Below, in pieces: positions 29,010 through 37,634 of a stretch of 64,000 nucleotides of DNA. This stretch comes from JABAQJ01 sp046327745 (lineage in GTDB: Bacteria; Gemmatimonadota; Gemmatimonadetes; Gemmatimonadales; Gemmatimonadaceae): NCBI GenBank assembly GCA_046327745.1, contig JAXLXV010000027.1, positions 28,241 to 92,240 on the forward strand, written 5' to 3'. Position numbers and translations under genes: made by a program. Position 1 is the first letter of the stretch; each line of letters begins with the position of its first letter. The notes below the pieces were generated by a model, which had not been told where the DNA came from, ran no database searches, and saw only the letters and a list, made by a program, of their open reading frames with translations.

Positions 29010-30904
29010 GTGCGTTCCAATCGGCAGACGAGCAAGTCCCCGTCACCGACGGTTCCCGGGAATCGCTGGATGTTCCCGCCCGTGCACGCGTCGCGCACGT
29101 ACGCAGCAAGGCTGGCGTCAAAGCGCTCGAGGTAGCGCGGAAAGGCGTAGATGAACCACACTCGATGGCCTGCAGCGCCGGTCGCCGGATCCGCGTGACG
29201 GAGGGAGTCGAGGTCCGCCGCGGTGTGAATTCCCTTCCACGACTTCTGATAGTAGGTCGAATACACGGACGTCGTCACATCAGCGGTCACGATCGCGTCG
29301 TCTGGCCCCGCCGATCGCTCAGCGTACTGGGCCGCCCCTTCGAAGTCCTGCTTCGGTGCCCGCCAGTTCAATGGCACGGACAACGCCGATACCAGGACGA
29401 CGGCGGCCGCGATGCCCGCACCGAGCCGATAGCCCGCGACCTCGCTCCAACGGAGCCGGCTGGCTAGCCATGCGCCCGCCTCGAATGCGCCCCGGATGCC
29501 AATCAAGAGCGCAAACCCGGCCAGCACAAAGAAGAACCGAGGATACATCGTTCCTCGTGCGGCAAACGCCCCCATCAACGTGGTGACGGCCGGCAGCACC
29601 AACAACAGGAAGGTGCGAAGGTTCTGGCGCGCGTAACTCACCGCGCCGGCAATACCGATCGCTGCCCCAACGGCGAGCACCACCAACCCGATCCCGAACG
29701 CCCCACCAAATCCCAGCCGCAACACGCGGAAGGCCTCCGTCAGTGCCCACGACGGTGATGAGATCCCGCGTAGGTTCGACTGCTTGTGAAGGAAAAAGGC
29801 CATGACGGACGAGAACATCGGCAGGTAGAGCACGACAGCCAGCACCGCCGATAAGGCGAATCCCGCCAACGGCGCCCGCCACGAAATCCGGCGATCCTTT
29901 GACGGCCAACCCAACACGGCGGCCACGACCACCAGAAACTGTCCGACTACGGTGAAGACAAAGGTCAGGTGCGTGTACGCGCCAAGTCCGGCCGCGATGC
30001 CATACCAGATCCACAAGCGGTATTCATCGGTTCGTAGGGCCTGCAGCAGTATCCACGTGGCCACCACTGCAAAAAAGGCCAGCGCCGAATATCCGCGCGC
30101 ATTCTGGGAGAACCAGACGTGATGGTAGGACAATGCCAGCAACGCCGATGCCGCCAAAGCCTCGGCTCGACTCGTAATGCGCACGCCTAACGCGTACAGC
30201 GCCGGGATCGTCGCCACACCGAGCAACATCGCCGGAAGGCGCACCGACCACGCCGACTCGCCAAACGCCGTCAGTGAAACGTGCGCCAATAGCGAGTACA
30301 GCGGATGTTTGTTGTCGCCCGGAAATACGGAGAGTGTCTCGGGGAACGGAGTACGGAACGACTGCATGACCGAGTAGATCTCGTCCGTCCAAAGCCCACC
30401 ATTCAGTCCTGGCAACCGAACCAGCAGTCCGACAAGGGTCAGGAGGCCGACGGCAATCCAAAACGCCTGGCCGGGAGCCGCCGCGCTTGCTCGCGCTCGC
30501 GGGCGTGGCGCGCGCTTGGGTGCGCTCTCCCGTGCCGGTGGCTTTCTCGACTCGACAGCCGCAACGCGGGTGGGCGGTGGCGCAGTCGTGGCACTTTCCC
30601 CCGTGTTTGACGCGTCAGCGGACTTTTCTGGCCGACCGGTGCGACGGTTGCCCTGTCGATCCCGGCGACGAGTGCGCTTCAGGTCATTCGGCTCACGTTT
30701 AGGCGGCGGAGCTTCAGGACCCTTGTCCTCGACGGACGCTGTTGACGCTTCCGCGGACTCGGGGCGGCTGCGTCGGCGCCCTCGCGACCGATCTCGTCGA
30801 CGGCGGGGGCGCGATCCGCCCTCACCGCGCGAGCGCTCGCGAGGTCCGTCGCCTGGTGAAGGCGATGCGTCGTCCGGACGTTCTTCCGGTGCGCGATCCT
30901 CCAT
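29006..30904 (-). CDS. GT39-like membrane glycosyltransferase with Arg-rich disordered N-terminal tail
   Basis: A 632-residue protein. The ATG at 30904 overlaps the preceding stop (ATGA). Residues 1-145 are low-complexity and strongly charged: many Arg (for example SRPRRRRDRSRGRRRSRPES), Pro, Ser and Glu, with no hydrophobic segment. The membrane part then begins with FWIAVGLLTLVGLLVRLPGLNGGLWTDEIYS, where Asp-Glu in the first loop matches PMT/ArnT catalytic residues. Eleven or so further segments follow, ending in a soluble tail. The tail is cytoplasmic by the positive-inside rule. GT39 enzymes normally lack it, so it is the odd feature here. The natural donor is probably a polyprenyl-phosphate sugar from the neighbouring GT2. 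Confidence 0.8.
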   Translation of the reverse strand: MEDRAPEERPDDASPSPGDGPRERSRGEGGSRPRRRRDRSRGRRRSRPESAEASTASVEDKGPEAPPPKREPNDLKRTRRRDRQGNRRTGRPEKSADASNTGESATTAPPPTRVAAVESRKPPARESAPKRAPRPRARASAAAPGQAFWIAVGLLTLVGLLVRLPGLNGGLWTDEIYSVMQSFRTPFPETLSVFPGDNKHPLYSLLAHVSLTAFGESAWSVRLPAMLLGVATIPALYALGVRITSRAEALAASALLALSYHHVWFSQNARGYSALAFFAVVATWILLQALRTDEYRLWIWYGIAAGLGAYTHLTFVFTVVGQFLVVVAAVLGWPSKDRRISWRAPLAGFALSAVLAVVLYLPMFSSVMAFFLHKQSNLRGISSPSWALTEAFRVLRLGFGGAFGIGLVVLAVGAAIGIAGAVSYARQNLRTFLLLVLPAVTTLMGAFAARGTMYPRFFFVLAGFALLIGIRGAFEAGAWLASRLRWSEVAGYRLGAGIAAAVVLVSALSVPLNWRAPKQDFEGAAQYAERSAGPDDAIVTADVTTSVYSTYYQKSWKGIHTAADLDSLRHADPATGAAGHRVWFIYAFPRYLERFDASLAAYVRDACTGGNIQRFPGTVGDGDLLVCRLERT

Positions 30905-32307
30905 CAGTCCTCCACCACGTGTGTCTTGAACACCTGCCGGTGCTTCGCCCACTGCCCGATGTCAAACTTGCCATCGCGCAACGAATCGACAGCGCAGTAG
31001 GCCATGTAGAGTGCGTGATGGGTGTTGTCGTGAGCAAACAATCCCTGGCGCCCGTACACCAGCAGGTTGCGATGACTTGCCGCCCAGTCGTCCAGGACGC
31101 CGAGAGGCCTTTCATAACCATTCTGGTAGATCGGGTACGCTTGTCCCAAGCGTCGCACATGCACGTCGATGGGTTGCTTAGGCGCAGGAATGCCTGCCGT
31201 CGCCATGTCCTTCAACATGAGCGCCGCCAGCTGATCGTCCGATCCCGACCAGATCTCATCTCCAATAGCGCACGGGTACTCGCCACAGAGCACCGTCGTG
31301 CCTTTCGGCTCGCCGAGCCCAAAGTAGTTCTTGGGCTCCGAGAGTCGCGTCACGCGAACATTGGCTTCGGGAAAGTAGTGGGCATCCGTCGTGGTAAACT
31401 GGTCAACCGGCAGCTGCAAATAGACCAGCACCATCGCACGGTAGTCGATCTGGCGCGCCGCATCCAGGACGTACTGCGGGGCGGCCGGCGTCATCATTTT
31501 CGCCAGGACCGTGATCGGAATCGTCGACCAGATGTGGTCCGCCAGCAGGGTTCGCGTTTCCCCTTCATGCGTCGCGGTGATCTTCCACTTGTAGCCGTCT
31601 TCCTTGGTCGCTTCCACGCCGGTCGCGCCCCAACCGGTCAGGATCTCAGCGCCTAACGACCGTGCGGAATCAGCGTAGACGTCACTGATCTGCCCGTAGC
31701 CCTTCCGCATGTAGTAGAAGTTGCCACCGCCGGGCGGCTTGATCAGTCGCTTCAACAGTTTGCCGAACGATCCCGCCGACACGCGCTTGCGCGCTTGAAT
31801 CCCGGACAGCACCTCTGGTTCGGCCCCCCACAGCTTCCTCGCGTACGGGAAGTAGAAGTGGTGGCACATCGTGGGACCAAGATTCGCCAGCAACACAGAC
31901 GCAAACGAGTCCCCCTCGTCTGCCTTGCGAAGCTTTCGCATCACCATGTCGCGCGCCATGCCGAACGCGAACCCCTTGTCCAGCCGTTTCAGCAGGTCCA
32001 GCGTCTGAATCGGAAAATGGAGCCACTTGCCCCGAAGTCGGATGCGTCCGTGCCGCACGCGATCGCGGAAATCCTCGCCAAGCATCTGCTTGATGTCGAC
32101 CAGGATCTCGGGATCCACCGCGTGATGCAAGCGGTGGCTGCCATAGTCCAGCCACTGGTTCCCCCAGTAGAAGCTGCCGGCATTGCCGCCGAGTGCGGTG
32201 GACCGCTCGAGCAGCGTAACGCGTGCCTTCTTGGTCCGGCGCAACTGATAGGCCGCCCCGCATCCTGCGGGTCCGCCGCCAAGGACCACCACGTGGCTCT
32301 CACGCAT
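30904..32307 (-). CDS. FAD-dependent amine-oxidase-fold protein (PPOX/UGM-like)
   Basis: A 467-residue protein. I chose the ATG at 32307, overlapping the upstream gene by 8 bases. The N-terminal dinucleotide motif HVVVLGGGPAGCGAAYQLRR, then LLERSTALGGNAGSF (GG doublet for FAD), gives the amine-oxidase/protoporphyrinogen-oxidase class. The middle has WLDYGSHRLHHAVDPEI. This His-rich 'GxHxxH' region resembles the substrate side of UDP-galactopyranose-mutase-like enzymes found in polysaccharide clusters. The C-terminus holds LLVYGRQGLFAHDNTHHAL. No membrane segment. It may interconvert or oxidise a nucleotide sugar, or act on a lipid-linked sugar. A second member lies at 38732. Confidence 0.75.
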   Translation of the reverse strand: MRESHVVVLGGGPAGCGAAYQLRRTKKARVTLLERSTALGGNAGSFYWGNQWLDYGSHRLHHAVDPEILVDIKQMLGEDFRDRVRHGRIRLRGKWLHFPIQTLDLLKRLDKGFAFGMARDMVMRKLRKADEGDSFASVLLANLGPTMCHHFYFPYARKLWGAEPEVLSGIQARKRVSAGSFGKLLKRLIKPPGGGNFYYMRKGYGQISDVYADSARSLGAEILTGWGATGVEATKEDGYKWKITATHEGETRTLLADHIWSTIPITVLAKMMTPAAPQYVLDAARQIDYRAMVLVYLQLPVDQFTTTDAHYFPEANVRVTRLSEPKNYFGLGEPKGTTVLCGEYPCAIGDEIWSGSDDQLAALMLKDMATAGIPAPKQPIDVHVRRLGQAYPIYQNGYERPLGVLDDWAASHRNLLVYGRQGLFAHDNTHHALYMAYCAVDSLRDGKFDIGQWAKHRQVFKTHVVED

Positions 32308-33307
32308 GCGCAGCCTCGCCACGTGCTGCCAGAAGTCTGGCTTCGTGATCCGCGTACCATCGCACGGTCGCCGCCAGGCCTTCCTCCGTCGTGTGCAACG
32401 GCTTCCAGTTCATGCGCGTGCGTGCCTTGGTGCAGTCCAGGTACTGTCGTGGGATTTCGTTGGTGGCGTTGTTCAGCACGGTCAACGGCAAGTCCTCACG
32501 CCCCATCACGCGCAGGACCATCTGGGCCATCTCGATCACCGAGAGCGGCGTCTCGGTGCCGAAATTGAATGGCTCGCCCGTGAATCCATCACCGGGAACC
32601 CGTTCCGCCAGCTGCAAATAGGCGTCCACGGCATCGTGAACGTAGAAGTAGTCCCGCACAAACGAGCCGTCCGAGCGGATGACCGGTGACTCACCGCGCA
32701 GCGCCGATCGGATCGTTCCCGGAATCAGCCGGTTGAAGTTCAAGTCGCCGCCACCGTACAGATTGCCGCAACGCGTGACGGCGATCGGTACTCGAAAGGC
32801 GTGGTAGTAGGACTGGGCGATTAGGTCGGCGCACGATTTGGAAACGTCATAAGGGAAGCGGCCGATCAGCGGGGCATCTTCCGTGTACGGGAGATGCTCG
32901 TGCGCGCCGTACGCCTTGTCGCTGGAGGCGACGATGACGCGCTCGATGCGTGTCCCGCATTGGCGCGCCGCCTCCATCACCGTCCAGGTTCCTTTGATGT
33001 TTGCCTCGAAGGTCGACAGGGCGGATCGATTCGCCGTGCCCACGATCGTCTGGGCGCCCAGATGAAAGACCGTGTCGATCTCGTACTCGTTCAGCGCTCG
33101 AAGCATCAGCTCGAAATCCTCGAGCTCTCCGCGCACCAGTCGGCAGCGATTCAGGGAGCCGGCATGGACCGCCTCAGCGTCTGGGACCCAATCCCGCACC
33201 AGCGCGGTCACCGTGGCGCCGCGTCGCAGCAGCTCGGCAATCATATGCGACCCGAGCAGTCCCGTCGCCCCCGTCACGAAGACGCGACGGCTATTCCAAA
33301 AAGTCAT
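32300..33307 (-). CDS. rfbG: CDP-glucose 4,6-dehydratase-like SDR (RfbG-like)
   Basis: A 335-residue protein starting MTFWNSRRVFVTGATGLLGSHM. The FW..RRVFVTG opening is characteristic of RfbG; most homologs have GHTGFKGSWL where this one has GATGLLGSHM. The SDR Tyr-x3-Lys is in RFPYDVSKSCADLI. It directly follows the cytidylyltransferase gene with an ATGA overlap, as in classical rfbF-rfbG pairs. The predicted step is CDP-glucose to CDP-4-keto-6-deoxyglucose. The variant Rossmann loop leaves a small chance that it is a related epimerase, but context favours the dehydratase. Confidence 0.78.
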   Translation of the reverse strand: MTFWNSRRVFVTGATGLLGSHMIAELLRRGATVTALVRDWVPDAEAVHAGSLNRCRLVRGELEDFELMLRALNEYEIDTVFHLGAQTIVGTANRSALSTFEANIKGTWTVMEAARQCGTRIERVIVASSDKAYGAHEHLPYTEDAPLIGRFPYDVSKSCADLIAQSYYHAFRVPIAVTRCGNLYGGGDLNFNRLIPGTIRSALRGESPVIRSDGSFVRDYFYVHDAVDAYLQLAERVPGDGFTGEPFNFGTETPLSVIEMAQMVLRVMGREDLPLTVLNNATNEIPRQYLDCTKARTRMNWKPLHTTEEGLAATVRWYADHEARLLAARGEAAHA

Positions 33308-34074
33308 GTCCAGATCTTCCAAGGAGCTTGCCCGCTCACCCACAGGTGTTCGAGCAAGTCACGTTCACGAAGGGTATCCATCGGCTGAAAGAAGCCGGGA
33401 TGCAGATAGGCGCGCAGTTCGCCGTCGGCTGCAAGGCGCTCGAGTGGTTCACGTTCGAGAACCGTCTCGTCACCCTTCAGGTAGTCGAAAATACCTGGCT
33501 CGAAGACGAAGAAGCCGCCGTTGATCCAACCACCTTCCGCCTGAGGCTTCTCGGAGAATCGACGCACCACATTGCCGTCGAGTGCCAGGCCACCAAACCG
33601 CGCGGGCGGGCGCACGCCCGTCACCGTCGCCAACTTGCCGTGCGATCGATGGAATTCCAGGAGCGACGCTACGTTGGCGTCGGACAACCCGTCCCCGTAC
33701 GTGCACATGAACGTCGCGTTGCCCAGCAAGGGATGCACACGACGCACACGTCCACCGGTCATCGTATCCAGCCCCGTGTCCACCAATGACACACGCCAGT
33801 CCAGTTTACTGCCGTTGAGGACCGTCATGGATCCATCGCGCAGATCAATCCGGAAGTCACTTTCGTGCAGGACGATGTTCCGAAAGTACTCCTTGATCAT
33901 CTCACCCTTGTAACCACACGCAACGACGAAGTCCTTGAATCCCTGGGCAGCGTAGAACGCCATCAGATGCCACAGGATCGGCCGACCGCCAATCTCCACC
34001 ATCGGCTTGGGCCGCGTCTGCGTCTCCTCCGCCAGTCGCGTTCCGCGCCCGCCCGCTAGTATGACGACCTGCAT
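33304..34074 (-). CDS. rfbF: Glucose-1-phosphate cytidylyltransferase
   Basis: A 256-residue protein, the normal RfbF length. The nucleotidyltransferase signature is MQVVILAGGRGTRLAEET with TRPKPMVEIGGRPILWHLM. The RfbF-typical segments are FVVACGYKGEMIKEYFRN and FMCTYGDGLSDANV. The enzyme makes CDP-glucose from CTP and glucose 1-phosphate in the cytoplasm, the entry step to CDP-deoxysugars. It is followed at once by rfbG and preceded by a sugar C-methyltransferase with a 2 bp gap. These three probably act in sequence. No rfbH-type C-3 dehydrase is visible in the window. Confidence 0.9.
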   Translation of the reverse strand: MQVVILAGGRGTRLAEETQTRPKPMVEIGGRPILWHLMAFYAAQGFKDFVVACGYKGEMIKEYFRNIVLHESDFRIDLRDGSMTVLNGSKLDWRVSLVDTGLDTMTGGRVRRVHPLLGNATFMCTYGDGLSDANVASLLEFHRSHGKLATVTGVRPPARFGGLALDGNVVRRFSEKPQAEGGWINGGFFVFEPGIFDYLKGDETVLEREPLERLAADGELRAYLHPGFFQPMDTLRERDLLEHLWVSGQAPWKIWT

Positions 34075-34076
34075 GG

Positions 34077-35354
34077 TCAGATTACCCGCGGAGATGGAAT
34101 AGGAAGGATGAAACGCCCACCGCGTTCCTGATACTGTTGCTGCTGCCGGACAATCTCGTCCGCAAAATTCCAGGCAAGGATCAAGACGTAATCAGGCATC
34201 CGTGCCAACAGCGTTTCTACCGGGAGCACAGGAATGTGCATGCCGGGTGTCATGGTGCCCACCTTCAGCGGATTCCGATCGACGGTGTAGGGCAGCAGCG
34301 CCGTATCCACGCCGCAGTAGTTCAGCAGCGTGTTGCCCTTGGCCGGGGCCCCGTAACCGGCCACAGTGCGTCCTTCGCTGCGAAGTTGTTCCAGCAGCAG
34401 CCGCAACGCGGTCTTGTTTTCCGCCGCGGCGCGGCCAAAGGCTTCCCATGCCGCAAACGTCGTCAGGCCCACGCGTCGCTCCTCGGCCATCAGCGCTTCC
34501 GCCTGCTCGGAGTGCGGGACGTCCTTCGCAAACCACACGCGAATGGACCCGCCGTGCACCGGTACGCGATCTACGCGCGCGACACCCAGCCCGACTTCGC
34601 GGCCGAGCCGTGCCAGCGACGTGATCGAGAAATAGCACAGATGCTCATGATAGACCGTGTCGTACTCGAGCCGGTCCAACATGTCCTGGGCGTATGGCAC
34701 CTCTACAATCACCCGCCCCGTGTCTGAGATCAGCGTGCGCGCACCGGTCAGGAAGTCCCGCGTCTCGTCGACGTGCGCCAGCACGTTGTTTCCAATCACT
34801 GCTTGGGCGGTGCCGTACTTCTCCCGCACCGCGCGCGCGGTGGCGCTGTTGAAGAATTCGTTGACCGTGTCGATGTGGCGCGCCCGCGCCATCTCGGCAA
34901 TGTTGCGCGCCGGTTCCACGCCCAGCGTCCGAACACCATGGCCAGTGAAGCAGGACAGGAGCGACCCATCGTTGCTTGCAATCTCCACCACCAGATCGGC
35001 CGGCCCCAGCGACAGGTCCTCCACCACGGCCTGCGCATACTTCACGTTGTGCGCGGCAATCGTCTCTGACGTACCGGTCACATAGATGTAGTGGCCAAAT
35101 AGCACTTCCGGATCGATCACATCCGCCAGCTGCACCAGTGAACACGTTTCGCAGAAATACACGTCCAGCGGAAAGAACTGTTCCTGGGCGATGTCTGCTT
35201 TGGTACGAAGGAACGCGTTGGCGAGCGGCTGATTTCCCAGCGCCAGGAATGGACGCAGCGACGCAGCGCCACACGCGCGGCACAGTGTGCGTCGATGGTG
35301 AACTCCAGAAGATGAGTCGGATCGCGCGCCGGTGCCTGGGCTCAAGGCCGTCAT
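34077..35354 (-). CDS. NDP-sugar C-methyltransferase (TcaB9/TylC3-like)
   Basis: A 425-residue protein from the ATG overlapping the upstream TGA. It has the three-part architecture of sugar C-methyltransferases. First comes an N-terminal zinc-binding part (CRACGAAS...LGNQPLANAF...CETCSLVQL, two Cys-x2-Cys pairs). Next is a SAM-binding core (VEIASNDGSLL, GVEPARNIAEMAR), with active-site motifs VYHEHLCYFS and VPVHGGSIRVWF. The C-terminal domain starts near VAGYGAPAKGNTLLNYCG. Such enzymes methylate the carbon next to a 4-keto group (C-3 or C-5) of an NDP-4-keto-6-deoxysugar, the RfbG product. A branched-chain CDP-sugar is therefore the natural prediction. Confidence 0.88.
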   Translation of the reverse strand: MTALSPGTGARSDSSSGVHHRRTLCRACGAASLRPFLALGNQPLANAFLRTKADIAQEQFFPLDVYFCETCSLVQLADVIDPEVLFGHYIYVTGTSETIAAHNVKYAQAVVEDLSLGPADLVVEIASNDGSLLSCFTGHGVRTLGVEPARNIAEMARARHIDTVNEFFNSATARAVREKYGTAQAVIGNNVLAHVDETRDFLTGARTLISDTGRVIVEVPYAQDMLDRLEYDTVYHEHLCYFSITSLARLGREVGLGVARVDRVPVHGGSIRVWFAKDVPHSEQAEALMAEERRVGLTTFAAWEAFGRAAAENKTALRLLLEQLRSEGRTVAGYGAPAKGNTLLNYCGVDTALLPYTVDRNPLKVGTMTPGMHIPVLPVETLLARMPDYVLILAWNFADEIVRQQQQYQERGGRFILPIPSPRVI

Positions 35355-36142
35355 GGCGTCCCCCCGCGCGTCGTCAGAGACAACGCCGGGCCGAGCGACT
35401 GCTCCTTCCGCCACTGACTCAATTCGCGCGAGAACCGGTACCGCAGGAGCGAGCGAAAGAACTCCCAGCAGGTGGTCGCGCGCACGTGGGACAGCCCACT
35501 CCCGCGCATCCGGGCAAAGACGTTGTACTCCAGGACGCGAACTCCCAGATAGTGCGCTTTAATCATGATTTCAGGATCGAGAAACCACTGCCGACTAGTG
35601 AGCGCCATGCGCATCACGACGTCGCGCGGCATGATCTTCGGCAGCCCGTTGATGTCCAGCGATTCCACGCCGGGCCAGAGCAGGCGGAAGAAGGTGTTGT
35701 AAGCGATCGAGACGAACTTCCGGGACAGCCCGTCCATGCGAAACCGGCGCCGCGCTTTGGCGATCACCGGCTCGCCACAGGCCACGGCATCCTCGAACAA
35801 CCGGACGGCGTCCTCAGCGTCCACCTGCCCATCGGCGGGGATCACGCCGATCCACGGCGCCGAGCACTTCGGAATGCCCGTCAAGATGCCGTTCCCATAA
35901 CCCATGTTCACGTCCACCCGTTCCAACACGATGTTGGGGTGCTGCGCCATAGCCTCGCGGATCAGCGCCCCCGTTCGGTCTTTTGATCCGTTGTCCACGG
36001 CGACCAATTCAAGCGCAATCTCCGCCCGCTCGAACGCCGCCAGCACGCGCTTGATCGTCTGCGCGACGATAGCCTCCTCGTTGTAACACGGCATCACGAG
36101 GGAGAGCTCAGGAGGGCGACGACCGGCGACGGGCGCGGTCAT
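35351..36142 (-). CDS. GT2 glycosyltransferase
   Basis: A 263-residue protein. I preferred the ATG at 36142, with GGTGGG upstream, over an in-frame GTG at 36154. GT-A motifs are LSLVMPCYNEEAIVAQTI, LVAVDNGSKDRTGAL and GVIPADGQVDAEDA, the last being the metal-binding Asp region. It lacks the paired C-terminal membrane helices of the other GT2 in this operon, though LSRKFVSIAYNTFFRLLWPG may associate with the membrane. It probably adds one sugar to a lipid-linked precursor or makes a polyprenyl-phosphate sugar. Coupled to the methyltransferase gene by an ATGA overlap. Confidence 0.78.
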   Translation of the reverse strand: MTAPVAGRRPPELSLVMPCYNEEAIVAQTIKRVLAAFERAEIALELVAVDNGSKDRTGALIREAMAQHPNIVLERVDVNMGYGNGILTGIPKCSAPWIGVIPADGQVDAEDAVRLFEDAVACGEPVIAKARRRFRMDGLSRKFVSIAYNTFFRLLWPGVESLDINGLPKIMPRDVVMRMALTSRQWFLDPEIMIKAHYLGVRVLEYNVFARMRGSGLSHVRATTCWEFFRSLLRYRFSRELSQWRKEQSLGPALSLTTRGGTP

Positions 36143-36176
36143 CGAGCCCACCACGCCGAAACGTTAGGCAGGCGGC

Positions 36177-37148
36177 TCATGCGAAGGGACGATAAAGGAC
36201 GACCGCGCAGTACAACCCCCACAGCACCACGTCCGCCAACAACGCCTTGTCGGTCAGCAGTGTCTCCGCCGGATTCCCCCCCTCGCGCCGGTGCACCAGG
36301 TACAGGTAGCGAAGGACGCCGTACAGGACGAACACCGTGCTGTAGGAAAGCGCGGAAGACCCCACCTGCCGCGAGGTCTCGGACTCCACCGTGTACATGA
36401 TGTAGGACACCACCGTCACCGCCAGCAGCACCACCGATAGCTGGTCCAGGAACGGCATGGTGTACTCCGAGAGCACCGCTCGATGGTCGGCCGAGTCGGT
36501 GCCTAGCAAAACCAATTCGTGCCGGCGCTTGGCGAAGCCCAAGTACAACGCTAAGAGCCCGCCGCACAGCAGCAGCCAAACCGACGGCGTCACCTGTACC
36601 GCGGCCGCCCCCGCCAGCATGCGCAACACGAAGAATGAAGCGATCGCGAACACATCCACGATCACGATCTTCTTGAGGTACAAGCCGTAGAAGACGTTGA
36701 TGACCAGGTAGGTCACGGCAATGACGCCGACGTTTCGCGACAACAAAAACGCTGCCGTCACCGCTCCGAGTAGCAGCACGAAGGCGGTGGCGAGGGCCGT
36801 TCCCGGCGAGATCAGACCGGACGCGACCGGCCGGAGCTTCTTGACCGGATGCGCCTGATCGGATTCGCGGTCAATGACATCGTTGAATGCATACACACCG
36901 CTCGCTAACACACAGAAAATCGCGAACGCAGCGATCGCTCGAATGCCGAACCCAGGATCCGTCGCTCTCCCCGAGAACAACAGCGGGAGCAGGATGAAGA
37001 AGTTCTTCATCCACTGACGCGGACGCAGCATTCGGATCCAGGCGCTGCCCACCGCTGCGCCCGCTCCCCCTTTGGGCGCGGTGCCGGACACTGACGCCGA
37101 GGGCGTCGCGCCGATGGCGACGGGTCGGTCGTTCACGGTCTCGGGCAT
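36177..37148 (-). CDS. UbiA-family prenyltransferase, decaprenyl-phosphate phosphoribosyltransferase-like
   Basis: A 323-residue protein with eight or nine hydrophobic segments after a ~35-residue Gly/Ala-rich N-terminus. The first Asp-rich motif is FNDVIDRESDQAHPVKKLRP, the NDxxDxxxDxxHPxKxxRP form typical of DPPR synthases (Rv3806c type) rather than of UbiA proper. The WMKNFFILLPLLFSG opening also fits that group. DPPR synthases transfer 5-phosphoribose to decaprenyl phosphate, the first step to decaprenyl-phosphoryl arabinose or ribose. It is the first gene of the 12-gene minus-strand operon. If the assignment holds, a furanose-type lipid donor is made for the GT-C transferases downstream. 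Confidence 0.78.
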   Translation of the reverse strand: MPETVNDRPVAIGATPSASVSGTAPKGGAGAAVGSAWIRMLRPRQWMKNFFILLPLLFSGRATDPGFGIRAIAAFAIFCVLASGVYAFNDVIDRESDQAHPVKKLRPVASGLISPGTALATAFVLLLGAVTAAFLLSRNVGVIAVTYLVINVFYGLYLKKIVIVDVFAIASFFVLRMLAGAAAVQVTPSVWLLLCGGLLALYLGFAKRRHELVLLGTDSADHRAVLSEYTMPFLDQLSVVLLAVTVVSYIMYTVESETSRQVGSSALSYSTVFVLYGVLRYLYLVHRREGGNPAETLLTDKALLADVVLWGLYCAVVLYRPFA

Positions 37149-37634
37149 GCGGCGGACAGGTTGGCGTGCAAGTCAGAAATCCTGATGGGGGGCAGGCGAG
37201 GGTCGAATGGATTCAGTCCGTCGGTCGCAAGTTCTGTGAACCCGACCATTTCACGCGCAACAGGCCTCAAAAGCAACGACGTGCCATGAACTTACGTGCA
37301 GCTCAGGCGTCAGCGGACGTCGATGTTACCTATCGAGTGCGTGGCGGATTGGCAACAGCTTCCATCAGCCTGTCGCCCTGTCCCAACAGAACAGCACGCC
37401 GGGCCGAAGAAATGTAGCCGGCCAATTGGCGTCGCGCTGATCTGCAGCTGGTTGGTGCATAACAACATGTATCGGATTCCCTACAATCTCACGCAGGAAT
37501 CCTAAGGCGGTTCCAACCTTGCATGAGCAGTTGCCAGCACCGGTCACTTTTTTCCTAGCCGCCTGCATCGACGAGAATGTCCGATTCCGCTCTCGTTTGG
37601 CGCTCTTCTGGAAGACTTCTCAACTCGCGACCCA
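37149..37634 (+). other. Divergent intergenic region upstream of the two exopolysaccharide operons
   Basis: About 490 bp, less GC-rich than its neighbours, especially 37440-37560. It must carry the promoter of the 12-gene minus operon and probably that of the plus-strand gene at 37635. A 7-bp inverted repeat lies at 37474-37502. Short frames inside have no recognisable product. Confidence 0.45.
37474..37502. repeat. Inverted repeat GGATTCC-N15-GGAATCC, candidate operator
   Basis: Perfect 7-base arms separated by 15 bases, giving about 22 bp (two helix turns) between arm centres, as for a dimeric regulator. It lies between divergent exopolysaccharide genes. Which regulator binds, if any, is unknown. 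Confidence 0.4.
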
